Assembly: GCA_010015745.1 (NCBI GenBank)
Contig: ML978162.1
Coordinates: 124,001 to 188,000 of the forward strand
Length of the DNA: 64,000 bases
From: Setomelanomma holmii
Lineage: Eukaryota > Ascomycota > Dothideomycetes > Pleosporales > Phaeosphaeriaceae
Reading direction: 5' to 3'
Each line of letters starts with the position of its first letter. The first letter of the stretch is position 1. The notes beneath the pieces are model-generated. The model saw only the letters and a program-made list of their open reading frames with translations. It was not told where the DNA came from and did not search any database. Below, one piece after another: positions 11,426 to 21,958 of the stretch. The translations under genes and the position numbers were made by a program.

Positions 11426-12109
11426 TCATCGCCAGCCAGGCCCGCCCTGCCACTCCCCATCTCCAAACCCTTTGGAAATCTCCCACGGCAACTTCCCAAT
11501 CTCAAACCGTGTTGGGACCCACGCCTTCCAATCGTAATAACGTGCCTCCTCAGCCAGTGGATCAAAGGTATCTTCAACCTCTCTTTCCGATTCCGAATCC
11601 CCCACTGGCACAGGAAAGGAATCGAAGTCCATCGCACAGGGAATCGCTGGATCTTCTTCGGGCGGTGCGGACTGGGTTTGTGTCTTCCCTTCCCGCTTTG
11701 CCTTTGCAGTCTTCTTCTTCTCAGCTACTTCCTTCAGTCTAGCTACTATCTTCTCCTTTCCTATCCCCGCCGTCTTCGCTTTTCTCGCGACTTTCTTGAT
11801 ACCGGCGATGTTTTTGTAGCAATGCAGTCGTGCATAAGCATTCTTCTCCTCTTTGGTCTTGAACTCCCCTTGGTCTAGTTCTTGCCATCTTGGATCGTTA
11901 GGATTTAAGCGTGGTCGGCCACGGCCCTTCTTCTTCGGAGGAGCTTCAGGGGCAGAATCAGAAGCGCTGGTTGCTTCGGTGGACTCTGCACTTGAAGTTG
12001 ACTTGCTTGGGCAAGGCGTTGGTGATCGAGAAGAGTTGAAGTACTCTGATGGTGGAGAGGAAGACAATTCGGTGAGGAGATCGATAATATCTATATTGTC
12101 GGCGGTCAT
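11426..12109 (-). CDS. AT-hook protein, hypothetical
   Basis: Single-exon frame of 227 residues from ATG 12109. Residues 1-58 are serine/proline/alanine-rich. Residues 59-69 (KKKGRGRPRLN) are a classic AT-hook, which in known proteins binds the minor groove of AT-rich DNA. A lysine-rich helical segment follows (about 85-145, IKKVARKAKTAGIGKEKIVA and on), then an acidic linker. The C-terminus (EEARYYDWKAWVPTRFEIG) is rich in aromatic residues and unlike anything I recognise. This suggests a small nuclear chromatin or DNA-associated protein. No enzyme motif. It lies in the minus-strand block between paralogue B and the 678-residue protein, with no sign of shared control. Confidence 0.7.
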   Translation of the reverse strand: MTADNIDIIDLLTELSSSPPSEYFNSSRSPTPCPSKSTSSAESTEATSASDSAPEAPPKKKGRGRPRLNPNDPRWQELDQGEFKTKEEKNAYARLHCYKNIAGIKKVARKAKTAGIGKEKIVARLKEVAEKKKTAKAKREGKTQTQSAPPEEDPAIPCAMDFDSFPVPVGDSESEREVEDTFDPLAEEARYYDWKAWVPTRFEIGKLPWEISKGFGDGEWQGGPGWR

Positions 12110-12870
12110 GACTGATGTACAGAAGTTGTCTTGCGTTGCAAAGAGTGTGATGTAAACTCAAGAGGTGATGCAGAAGAAGAAGATCAAAGCCATGTGAGCT
12201 TCGTATCTCTACTTCACATCCTAACACAGCCCCCACTGATCTTGCTTCTACCATGGTTCAATACTCCCTGAATCTCTCAAAAGAAATGGTTCTGCATCCT
12301 AATGTACCAAGGTATCATGGTGTTGCTCTGGATGTCGGCTGGTACCGACCAATTTAGCGTGTCGCCCAACGCTCGAACTATGGTAACATGCTCGCTTAGG
12401 CACATGCATTTCTAACCACCAATTGTTTTGACTCGCTTCGGCACGGAATGCTGGTGTAACCACCAATGAAAAGCTGCCACCAGACCTCAGCAAATCGAAG
12501 ACTTACATCAGCCTGACTACTCTCAAGACTGTGTGCACATCACGCATGAATGAATGCGTTTTTCGGACAAATAATGAGCCAGGAAAATGCTTGCGATTTA
12601 TGTACCATGGTATGATGGCCAACAACAGCGTCATTGCGATGAAGGTATGAAATTTCTCGAGTCAAATGTGCATTTGCTCGCAGTTTCCCGGTGTCCTTTT
12701 CCGCTACCGCGCTTTGTTCTGAACACTCAGTTCCATTCGTCAATGACTCCCTCTCATCCTCCACCGAGCTGGCCTGAGTCCTCCTAGTACAGTAGCTTCC
12801 CACCAAACCAGTCCGAGCGCTCCAGAATTTCCATAACATGCGAACCATGCATGCGCCAGTCCAGCTCAAT
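12110..12870. other. Intergenic, no supported gene
   Basis: Short open frames on both strands only. A 128-codon minus-strand frame (12540-12926) overlaps the end of the next gene out of frame and is judged noise. Confidence 0.5.
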
Positions 12871-14907
12871 CTATTCCTCCGACTGTGCAAAGCGAATGCA
12901 TCGAGCCAGCAGAGAGTCATCTCCATCTACCAGGAACGACATGAGCCGTAGGAGCGGCGGTGGATAGTTTCGTACTACGACTTCAGCATCTAACCAAGTG
13001 TTTGTGATCAGGGCGCGAGGATGCGAGGATGACGATATCGCGGCGACAGCAGTAGCAGTCTGTTCTGCTGTAAACTCGCTCTCGGGTATTGAACGATTGG
13101 TGCGCGAGTAGTCGAGGAGACGCTGGGTCTCTTGTCCCTCGCCATCGTCGACCCACACGACCTCATCGCCTTCATCTTGCTCTGGTTCTATTGAGGGAGC
13201 AGGGACAGCGTGATGCTCATCTTCGTCATCCTCCATCTCGTCGGCTAGGAATTGGATGATGTTCGGCCCGTAATTTGGCTGTTCCGTTGGAGCAGATTGA
13301 TTGCTGCTTGGAACAGTTGGGTTGCTGCTTAGAAGAGCTGGATCGCTACTGAAGGTAGTTTGGTCGTTGCTCCAAGAAGGCAGACTACTGCTCAATAAAG
13401 GCGGATCACTGCTGAAGAAGGGCGTGTCGGCAGCTTCAATCTGCTCCATATCTGGCAACTCCCAGAAACTGTCTGACCAATCTACTCGCGGCACATTCGA
13501 GGACCTGTCGTTGCCAAAAGGCCCGAGATTTTCCTCAATCAACCAGCCCGACGCGTCTGTACGAGCCATCTTCTTAGGCTGCTCGACCTCGATTGTCGAC
13601 GCGCTTGTCTTTCGCTTGTGCAGCAATTCTACATGATCTGAGGGGATATTTGTCTTGTCGTTTCGCATACCCTGCCGCTGGGCTGCGTCTTCGCTCGAGA
13701 CAGTGAAGACGTTTTCGTCGCGATGGACTTCGAACTGCCGTGTTGTTTGCTGCGATACTGATTGCGTCGAGTCCATGGGATTTGATACCTGCGCATAGGA
13801 CTCGGCAGACAGTTCTTGATGATTTAGGCTCCGTGGAAGCCAAGGAGCTAGATGCGGGTGAAGTGCGACTGCGTGAGATGGACCTGGGTGCTCAGTCGCA
13901 CCATTCGGCGGAAGCATGTCTCGATGGAGCTCCGTGATAAGCACCATGTAGTCAAAAATCGTCATGTCACGCTTCAGATCCACTCGTTGCAGCCGAGCAA
14001 TGCAGTCATCGTACGCCCGGAATCGGATGTTCTTCCGCCGTCCAGTGCGCGCCCATAGCACCACAGCTTCCATACATTGGGGAATGGGGCTGACACCCTT
14101 GAGAAGCTTCTGCTTGGGGTAGCGCTTCGAAGAATCGAGCTCGAGTAGGTAGTTGAGCTTTGAGGTCAGGACCTGAACGAACCAATGGCTCATCTTGTCT
14201 GACTCGTTCCACAGGTAATGTGGATATGGATCAGCAACAACACCAGTGTTGATAAGGTGGATGGCCATGTCCAAATCGCTTGGGCGTTGTGAGGCGGCTA
14301 GAGTATTTCGAAGTAGGTTCCCGGGCTCACGAGACTCTGGTGCTGTGGCGGGCGGTGCTATTGGCGGAGACGCTGGCTGTAATTTGCCAGCTTCGTAGCC
14401 AGTGAGCGCCAGGATCGAGCGGAATTTTATCGTCTTGGTCGGCCTGTTTCCAGCAGGGAGCGGCTCCTGTAGGGTGTGTTGTTGGTTCTGCTCATGTGCA
14501 GCGTGCTGTGTCTGGCTCTCCTGCGCTGTACCACCTAGCTGCTGAGATTGCGATCCTGCGGCTATCAGAGGACCCAAGTGCTCTTCGTCTGCTTTGAAAG
14601 CCTCCGGTCCTTCAGCTTGTGCATGCGATGTCCCGAAGGCGCCCCCCTTATCTGGATTACCAGAATTGGATATACCAAAGATATCCTGATATGGAGGAAG
14701 CCCATCAGATACATTCGGCGCTTCGTCTTCATCTGATTGGCCCGGCCACACCCATTTGCCTTCATTGAACGAGGTCATTCCCGTTTGCTCATCGAATGCT
14801 TGTCCAGGAGAGGCTGCTACAAGGCGTTCAGGGATCAAGGACTCATATAGCACATAGTCTGCAGGCTCTTCAGAGATCTTATGGCCACGAGTCGGCGAGC
14901 TGCTCAT
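12871..14907 (-). CDS. Large hypothetical protein, partly disordered
   Basis: Uninterrupted frame of 678 residues from ATG 14907; no intron needed. The N-terminal 200 residues are low-complexity (glutamine, proline, acidic). Residues about 210-345 look folded (SDLDMAIHLINTGVVADPYP, then WNESDKMSHWFVQVLTSKLN, KGVSPIPQCMEAVVLWARTG and RKNIRFRAYDDCIARLQRVD). A serine/asparagine-rich stretch with short repeats of FSSDPALLSSN type follows near residues 510-560, then an acidic stretch. A compact C-terminal segment ends WLDAEVVVRNYPPPLLRLMSF and LLARCIRFAQSEE. I do not recognise a family. The layout (disorder, acidic patches, one helical core) would fit a nuclear regulatory protein, but that is inference. 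It lies in the same minus-strand block as the local paralogue family and might be distantly related, which could not be shown by eye. Confidence 0.75.
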   Translation of the reverse strand: MSSSPTRGHKISEEPADYVLYESLIPERLVAASPGQAFDEQTGMTSFNEGKWVWPGQSDEDEAPNVSDGLPPYQDIFGISNSGNPDKGGAFGTSHAQAEGPEAFKADEEHLGPLIAAGSQSQQLGGTAQESQTQHAAHEQNQQHTLQEPLPAGNRPTKTIKFRSILALTGYEAGKLQPASPPIAPPATAPESREPGNLLRNTLAASQRPSDLDMAIHLINTGVVADPYPHYLWNESDKMSHWFVQVLTSKLNYLLELDSSKRYPKQKLLKGVSPIPQCMEAVVLWARTGRRKNIRFRAYDDCIARLQRVDLKRDMTIFDYMVLITELHRDMLPPNGATEHPGPSHAVALHPHLAPWLPRSLNHQELSAESYAQVSNPMDSTQSVSQQTTRQFEVHRDENVFTVSSEDAAQRQGMRNDKTNIPSDHVELLHKRKTSASTIEVEQPKKMARTDASGWLIEENLGPFGNDRSSNVPRVDWSDSFWELPDMEQIEAADTPFFSSDPPLLSSSLPSWSNDQTTFSSDPALLSSNPTVPSSNQSAPTEQPNYGPNIIQFLADEMEDDEDEHHAVPAPSIEPEQDEGDEVVWVDDGEGQETQRLLDYSRTNRSIPESEFTAEQTATAVAAISSSSHPRALITNTWLDAEVVVRNYPPPLLRLMSFLVDGDDSLLARCIRFAQSEE

Positions 14908-17075
14908 TGTGGTGTTTGGAAGTGAGTCTTTGTGGTCGTGGTTGAGAAGTGTGATAATGTTGTAGAAAACATGCTAGTTGAGGCGGGTTCCTGTTGGTTT
15001 AAGGCGATTGATACGAGTATGTAGAGAGTCTTATACCATAGAGGAAGCGATGATGATATAGAAAGGGGCGCGGTCGGTCACTGTCTGCCAAGCTCGCTCG
15101 CGATGATGAAACTTCGAGTCCGATGAGCATCACCTCTGCCTCATCGCACAAGTACCATTCGAGGACCGACCGAGTGAGAACCCAGTTTCACTGCGTGGGA
15201 GTCGCTTAGACGTAAGAGCGTGGATCTCGAGTAAGCAACATGCCGCAGGACTGCCACGCGTGCACGACTGGAATGGGCACCAACTTAGGCGCTTCCCGTG
15301 ATGATGCCACTGATCGCAAAATAAGTCCCTTGAATGAAAAAAGAGCTGGGGGCTGATCAAGCTATGCTACACAATATCTGGGCATCGGTTTGCTGCAAGC
15401 GGCTTGTGCGAATTGTTGTTGGTGACAGACAAGCTTGCACTGTGCCATGAGAGCTTCACTCAACCTGATGTCGAAGGTAGGTAGCCATGATCGAGGTTAA
15501 TTCAACCGTGGCCATTACCTGGCCAGAAGAGTCAGTGATAGATTGGTGGGTTTTCACAATGGCGGCATTGAAGTACATACTCATCATCAACATGCACTGC
15601 CAAATCTGCACAAAACCCACATACTGTTCATTCTGTAGTGAGCTATTTGTGTGCCTGCTTCATGTGTTTGCACGTAAGAAGAGTGACTTACTGTATCGGT
15701 ATCGCCGCCATTGCCGCGAACTGATCGATTCAAAGCTTGTTAGTGGCATGCACTCCTACCACTACTCAGAGGCTGAGCTTCCAGTCTCAAGATATTTACG
15801 ACTGGCAAATGCTACATATCGAGGTGTGTATGCGATGCTCGAGCGGCTGACCCGTCCGCACTCAATGGCACTGGTTGCCGAGTCTGTTGGTTGAGGTGTA
15901 TGTCGCTTCGATGAGGTATCTTCAATCAGCAAGAGAAGTGTGTGTATTAATTTGATAAGCTGGTCAGTGCGTGGGTATTAGCGACGTGAGACGAGTCTCG
16001 AGTGTAGTTGCTGGAAATAGCAACGATTTTCCAGCTCTTGCGATCGTGGTATTGTGCACATATTTCATCTTGCTGCTTCCACCATCCAGTCCTTGACAAT
16101 GCGCCCATCAACCAGAGCCAATAGCTGTTGCGTATGCTTTCATCATTCTCATTCGATGATGATGAGGTAACTGTAACCGTACATCTGTGACTTTATTGTC
16201 GAACAACCGACTTCAGACGATTCAGTAGCCTTGAGTCTCCACCTGTCGAGATGGCAATGGGATGCTAGGGCGGCGGAGTTTGTCCGGACGCGATTCCATT
16301 ACTACTCAAGCTGGCATTCTGTGGGGTACGCGACCTCAAAAATGCGACTTTTGCATTGAAGAAGTGTCAGTCATCGTGGCAAGAGGCCCAGCAGGCTGCG
16401 GTAAGGTTGGGAAGTCCGATGACGCAGGAGACGGCCCCAATCGCACACTCTGCCGCGCCCAAAGGCTCGAAGCAAGCTTAATCATACCCGTGGACCACAA
16501 CACCTTAAGCTCAATAATCAGAGATGCCGGCTATTCAACACAGGCCGGTATTTCGCATCTTGCCCTACCATTCTAGCCATAGGATCCGCAATACTTGGAT
16601 TAGCAAGTAGTTCGTGATTAGCATCATTTTGAAGGGATAGCGTACACGAGTCTCGTCGGGTTAGGAACCTCAAGGATGATGTTCAGGATTTGTATTGATA
16701 CGAACTGGGTGGGTGAATAAGAACTCAAACCAGTGTTATCCAAGAAGTCAGGCTCCGCAACGCTGCCGAATTCTTTTCCGCTTTCGTTATCAAATATGCT
16801 CCGCTTGTTGATACGCAACTCCATCATAACGCACCGTAGGCTTCGGCACAGCCGTCAACTCACTACCATTTTGTCTCTGATGCATACTTATTGAAACGGG
16901 AACATGCAACGAACTGCCACACTGTGTCCGGCACAACGGGTAGGGACTGCCCGCTACAGTAACTGCCAGCCGCGCTGTCTCCTTCGGTCGTGTAAAGCTC
17001 AACAATCGCAGGGCTGTTTCGTTCTCTTCCGACAATAAATCGAGTTCCCCATATCGCCGACACAGGCTGCACTTC
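14908..17075. other. Long intergenic region
   Basis: About 2.2 kb without a convincing gene. A plus-strand frame of 135 codons at 15487-15894 ends in a fairly protein-like stretch (RELIDSKLVSGMHSYHYSEA and on) but has no family match I know and no clear splice partners. It could be an exon of an unseen gene. Minus-strand frames at 16624-17170 are out of frame with the next gene and are probably its 3' flank. Confidence 0.45.
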
Positions 17076-19157
17076 CTAGCGCCTGAACATCGAGGGCGCC
17101 AGCGCGTTTTCCTTCTCCTTCTTCTCGCGATCAGCCAGGATTTTGCGCTGGTCCTTGGCGCACTCTGCAACTTCTTTCGTGTTGAACCTTATGAAGTAGT
17201 ACCAATGATCCTTGGCATACTGGATCGCCAATGCAAGATCGCTGTTGAGATCATCGGGCATGTGACGGTTGGCGAGGAGGGTAGTGTGATACGAATTGCG
17301 GTACTCGCCTGGACCGAGAGGGAAGTGCTCAAGGTATTCGTCATAGTGGCGGAATAGTGCGCTCTCATCTTTTCGCAGCTGCTCCTTACGGATACGCTTG
17401 CGCTCGCGCTCCAGGCGTGCTTCTTCTTGTGCCTTGTACCACTCGTCATACTCGGCCTGCTTGGCCTGTCGCTCCTTCTCCTGGCGCTCCCATGCGGCTC
17501 GCGCAATGGCTTCATCCCGCTTCTTTTGCTCTTGTTCTTCAATTTGCTCGAGCCTGGCCTTGTCCTGAGCGGCATCCCGTCTACTCTTCTCGAGTTGGAC
17601 TTGGTGATTGAAAGTGGGCATGTGTCCGTTGGTAGTTGGACGCTGTGCCGGCAGTGCTTGAACCTTAGTGTGAAGCTGGAGACGCTGTGCTGCGTCGATG
17701 GGCCCACTGGCAGTGCCCTGGGTCTGTTTCACTTTCTGATTATCGACAGCATGACTATCACCTGTCTCTGCAGGTGGGCCTTGCTGTTCCGGTGCCTTCG
17801 CCTTCTGCTGCTGAATCTGCTGTTGGGCTTGCTTCCTCGCCGCCGCGAGCTGTTCTGGAGTGACCTGAAATTGCCTAGTATACAAGTTCTCATAACCGGG
17901 CGGGGTCTGTAAAACATTGGCACTTGCGACAGCTAGACGCTTGTTGGCTTGGGGTGACTCCGAAAATTCGTCACTAGCACGTCGCTTGGTGCCTTGTCGC
18001 TGTGGGGAGTTGGGTTGAGCGTTTGCGGAAAGCCTTCGCGCGGGTGTCATTGGTGTTCCGTCTGATCCATGCTTGATCGAGCTAACAGCACTTAGATTAC
18101 CAGGGAACGTCTGATGAGACATTTTTGGTGTGCCTGTCGGTGTAGAAACTTGGGTCTTGGTTGCATTCGTGGCGTTACCTGCATAATGAGTGCCAGAGCG
18201 CGAGGTTTGCTGGGTGTGTTGTGGGCTCTGGGACTGAATTTGTCCTTGAGTTTGCCGACAGCCTTTTGCCTGAGTGGCTTGGACTTGCTGCGGAGGAGTA
18301 CGCTGCTGCTGAGCCTGGTACTGTCGTGGGGTTTGGTTCCGAGGCTGGACGTGATCCTGCAGTGTCTGAGCTTGCTGACGAGCGCGCTGCTGTTGTTGCT
18401 GGACGCTCAGCATGAGTTCAGGGTCGATGGCTTGAGTCTCCTGTTGTGCAACGCGTTGCTGCTCTCGCTGCCCATTCTGCTGAGGATGGCCATTTTGCTG
18501 AGGCTGACCCTGCTGCTGGACTTGGGATTGCTGACGGGCGCTCAGCGGCTCTGCCTGTTGCTGTGGGCTTACTGACGCCCGAGGAATAGCCATATTCTGT
18601 TGAGAAGGGCTGTTTGTAAACGATACTGGAGGCGTTGAATATGGTGTGCCATACGCGGAGAAGTCCTGGTTCAGACCGAGTGCACCGTTGAGGAAGGAGA
18701 TGTCTAAGGCGGCCATTTGCTGTTGTTGCTGTTGTATTGCTTGCTTGTGAGCATTTCGCTGCTGTTGTTGGTGTTGCGCGGCAAGTGCCATCGTGCGCTG
18801 CTGGGCTGGTGAAGGTGCGACGGGATTCATACGCGGGGTGCTCTGCGCCTGCGCTTGAGCGGTGGTTGGGCGCTGCTGGGGCGAGCCTGGGGCTTGGTTA
18901 AAGCCAGAGTTGAGCGTTGGCATGGTGTATCCATAGCCGTTCTGCGGGTTTGGGAAGGTGACAGGCATCATCAGGGCAGGTCCAGCGCGGCCGGCGATGG
19001 GAACGTGTCCATTATGCATGACAGGCTGCTGCATCTGCTGTTGATGAGGAACATTGCTGAACTGGTTGTAGCCGTTGCACGACGCAGGAAGCTGCTGCTG
19101 TTGACGGAGCTGCTGCTGCACCCAGCTAGAGTTGTGGTGGTTGTTGCCAGCGGCCAT
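17076..19157 (-). CDS. Glutamine-rich protein with conserved-looking C-terminus
   Basis: Single open frame; ATG at 19157 gives 693 residues (MAAGNNHHNSSW); a longer frame begins with a non-ATG codon. Residues 1-350 are dominated by glutamine runs, with proline and asparagine, as in transcription co-activators and prion-like proteins. Residues about 540-610 form a long charged helix, probably coiled coil (repeated Glu/Lys/Arg/Gln, such as EQIEEQEQKKRDEAIARAAW). The last 90 residues look like a folded domain (LFRHYDEYLEHFPLGPGEYR, RHMPDDLNSDLALAIQYAKD, HWYYFIRFNTKEV). I cannot name the family. A nuclear or RNA-granule role is inference from composition only. The CAG/CTG-rich coding repeats produce long leucine-rich and alanine-rich shadow frames on the other strand, which are not genes. 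Confidence 0.75.
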   Translation of the reverse strand: MAAGNNHHNSSWVQQQLRQQQQLPASCNGYNQFSNVPHQQQMQQPVMHNGHVPIAGRAGPALMMPVTFPNPQNGYGYTMPTLNSGFNQAPGSPQQRPTTAQAQAQSTPRMNPVAPSPAQQRTMALAAQHQQQQRNAHKQAIQQQQQQMAALDISFLNGALGLNQDFSAYGTPYSTPPVSFTNSPSQQNMAIPRASVSPQQQAEPLSARQQSQVQQQGQPQQNGHPQQNGQREQQRVAQQETQAIDPELMLSVQQQQQRARQQAQTLQDHVQPRNQTPRQYQAQQQRTPPQQVQATQAKGCRQTQGQIQSQSPQHTQQTSRSGTHYAGNATNATKTQVSTPTGTPKMSHQTFPGNLSAVSSIKHGSDGTPMTPARRLSANAQPNSPQRQGTKRRASDEFSESPQANKRLAVASANVLQTPPGYENLYTRQFQVTPEQLAAARKQAQQQIQQQKAKAPEQQGPPAETGDSHAVDNQKVKQTQGTASGPIDAAQRLQLHTKVQALPAQRPTTNGHMPTFNHQVQLEKSRRDAAQDKARLEQIEEQEQKKRDEAIARAAWERQEKERQAKQAEYDEWYKAQEEARLERERKRIRKEQLRKDESALFRHYDEYLEHFPLGPGEYRNSYHTTLLANRHMPDDLNSDLALAIQYAKDHWYYFIRFNTKEVAECAKDQRKILADREKKEKENALAPSMFRR
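17800..18790 (-). repeat. CAG/CAA-type coding microsatellites (poly-Q)
   Basis: Interspersed runs of CTG/TTG on the plus strand (CAG/CAA in the gene) code for glutamine runs of up to 5-6 residues in the glutamine-rich protein. The main clusters lie near 18360-18560 and 18715-18775. Length variation between strains would be expected. Confidence 0.7.
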
Positions 19158-19911
19158 GCTGTTTGACACTGAGGTGGAGAGGAGAAGAAGAGGGCACTTG
19201 AGCGGTTATTTGGTAGTCGAGCGCCGAAACTTCGATAACCAATACGTGCTGAGCAACTGAGAGCGCTGGAATTACTGGTCTGCGAGGTGGTTCGAGGGTC
19301 TAAAGGTACCAAGGTCCAACGAAGAAGCGAAAACCTGAAGTGGTGGAGCTAAGCTTGCGCGCAACCAAGAACAAGGTTTCCGTCAAAAGTAATAGAGGTT
19401 GAATGGGTAAGAAAGGTAGAGGTGAGTTGACTGTGAAAGTTGCGATTTTGAAAAGAGGAGGCTGGCAAATTATTGCTTGCGGGCGCGACAATAGCAGTCC
19501 CTCTCACCTCCGCTGTGCATCCACAATAAATGAGGCGCAGCAAGTAACTTTCACTTCAATCAGGCGGATGTTTTGATATTTACTGCTAAAAACATGGCAA
19601 GGGAAGCGGGCATCACCAATGCACGAGGAACTCAACTCAGTCTAACTTCAGCGTCTTGTATGCTCATCCATCTGATCTGCCCATCAGCTCCATCTGAATC
19701 GTCGGTGAAGTAGTATACAAGAAAGCATCGTCCTCGCCGTATGGTCCTCTGTGATGGTCTCTTTATTTTCCTCGAATCGTACTCCGACATCCATGAAACT
19801 TTCACAACCCAACAAACTTTTGTGTACAAGAAGTACATGTGAGCACCTCGAGGCGCCAAAACCCATAGCCATATCAAACACTAACACCGACCTCAAAGCC
19901 CAGAGAGACTC
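19158..19911. other. Intergenic, promoter side of the glutamine-rich gene
   Basis: No gene seen. It contains the 3' flank of paralogue C and the upstream region of the minus-strand glutamine-rich gene. Only short open frames are present. Confidence 0.5.
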
Positions 19912-21958
19912 TCAAAACGCCTCCTCAATGGCCCGAATAGCACCAAGACCGCTATCATCCGACGCCACACTCTTCTCCTCACCATCATCGCTCTCCACAT
20001 CCTCTTGCTTGGGCGTCGCAGGCTCATCAACGCTCGGGTGCGGCGATGAGATATGCTTCGGTGTATTACCTGCATCAAGGTCAGACGCAAGCTCCCAGAC
20101 ATTAGCCAGCGTATATGCAGCATTATTCTCATGGCACCACTTGACGCAGCGCGTAAAGATGCCGCCGTCGGAGGTCTCGTCTGGGAACATCTTGAGGCCG
20201 TTGCAGAGCGCGCGGATGTCGAAGTCGGACTTGTACTCGATCTCATCGGCAGCGAGGGAGATCATGTCGGTTGCACGATCGTCACGCATGTCTTTGAAGG
20301 CGGCGCGGTTGATTTCGTCCCAATCATCGCCGTAGCGCTTGCGACCATTCTTGATGGCGGTGGTGCACTTGACTGAGACGGTGTTGCGGAGGTATGGGGG
20401 CTCGATGACGCGGTGAGCGTTGAGCACGTCGCAGATGGATGCTGGGCCCCACTCGCGGGCGTAGAGGCGAAGGGAGACGATCGGGCGGGTCAACGAGTTG
20501 AAGAAGAAGACGATGATTTCAGTGTCGGTGAGGGGCAGGAGTGGGATCTGCACGTACGGAGGCGGGATCACTTCATTCAAGTTGTGGTAGCCGCGCTTAC
20601 TGACGCAAGTGTAGGTCTTCTTTGCGCTACTCGGAGGGCCGATGCGACCTGGAGTTAGAGGTGTCTTTGGTGTCTGCGCGGTCTTGAGCGGCTCCTAAGT
20701 TTCTGGTGTCAGTGGACTCGCTACAACTACACGCTACCTCGGCGCGGGGTGGGATTGGACTTACGGTGAACGACGTCTGCGGAGTTGGCAGGCCTACTGC
20801 AGGCTGCGCATATACCTTGTCCGGCACACTGATTTGGAGCTTCTTCCTGCCTTTCTTAGCGCTACCCGTAACCTCACTTTTACGGTCATCACGCTCTCTG
20901 TATGCCCTAGCGCTCGGCGATGGACTGCGAGAGCGAGCGTCAGCCGGTCCACGCCAGGCGCGGAAGCGCACCGTGGGACCCGAGGCCGCCTCTTCGTGGA
21001 GCTCTTGCGGTTTCTTAAAGGTACTTGCAGCCTCGACAGCCGTGAGACGCGCATTGAGGTTGTGGCAGGTCACGTGCATGCTCTGGTTGAAGGCGAGGCA
21101 TTCCTGAATGACGCGGTCCTGGGCTCGCACTGTCATTGGAGTCAGCAAAAACGGAATATGGACGCTGAATGGCTACAGAGCATTCTGCAGCAGTAGAGGT
21201 AGAGGTCTTGCATCAATGTGGTTGCACGGGGTCTACTATAGGACTCACCTTTCTCCTCATTTGCCGCGCGAGCGTCTTCAAGCAGCTGGACCTGGTACCG
21301 AAGATTATCGAGATCTGCTTTGGGAATGGTGACGGTCCGATCATCTTCGCCTGGACCTGTAAGCTCATGTGTCTTCAGCAGGTATCAGACACGTACCGAT
21401 TGTGAACATTGGTGGAAAGCCGCTTGGCTCATCCAAGTCTCCAATGTCACTCAAGACCTCGCCGTTGTGATCGAAGAAGTTATCCATTCTAGCTTTACAT
21501 GTGTTAGTCCTGTTATCTTTGCGTTGTAAAGCTTTCGTCAAGTGCGTGATGCGCGGCAAAGTGTGTGGTGTGGTGGAGTTGGTGGTTCTCGTCGAAGTTG
21601 CTTTGTTGACGCGTCCAACGGTTGCCACAGCAGAATCGAGTCGAGATGGAAGGCGAGGAGCAAACGGCAACGGTCGAGAAACAACAACATTGCTTGGGCT
21701 ACTAGGCGGCGCAGAGAACCTGTACTTTCGAGGCGAGCTACCATTGTACAGGCTCAGGGTGGGGCGTGTGTGGGCGGCCACGATGTAGGGCTTTGGCGGT
21801 GGCATCGTAGGTATCGTAGGCTTGACATCTTGAGCATCTTCCGCAGTCATAGGCAGGCCGCTGAAGTCTCGAGGAGATGTATGCGCCCCAGTGGGTATTG
21901 CCGGCGCAATCGATGCGATTGGTGCCTCCGGGCTCTCCTCTCTCTTGATCACTGGCAT
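19912..21958 (-). CDS. Intact paralogue C of the local unknown family
   Basis: Four exons on the minus strand: 21958-21397, 21356-21249, 21129-20765 and 20694-19912. All junctions keep frame and give 605 residues. Donors are GTACGT, GTGAGT and GTAAGT; acceptors are ACAG, ACAG and TTAG. The N-terminal 190 residues are disordered (Pro/Ser/Arg). Exons 2-3 encode a probable coiled coil (VTIPKADLDNLRYQVQLLED, VRAQDRVIQECLAFNQ) followed by an RS-rich basic linker (SRSPSPSARAYRERDDRKSE). The folded C-terminal region starts KTYTCVSKRGYHNLNEVIPP, then EIIVFFFNSLTRPIVSLRLY, and ends with DGGIFTRCVKWCHENNAAYT and ANVWELASDLD. This region is shared with the copies at 5862-7869 and 9593-10759. The tail is acidic. 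No known domain recognised; probably nuclear (inference from basic and acidic disorder). Confidence 0.75.

Noticed and set aside
12540..12926. 128-codon minus-strand frame
   Set aside because: Overlaps the end of the 678-residue gene in another frame and has no protein-like pattern.
18114..18575. Leucine-rich plus-strand frame of 153 codons
   Set aside because: Direct antisense shadow of CAG/CAA repeats in the glutamine-rich gene.
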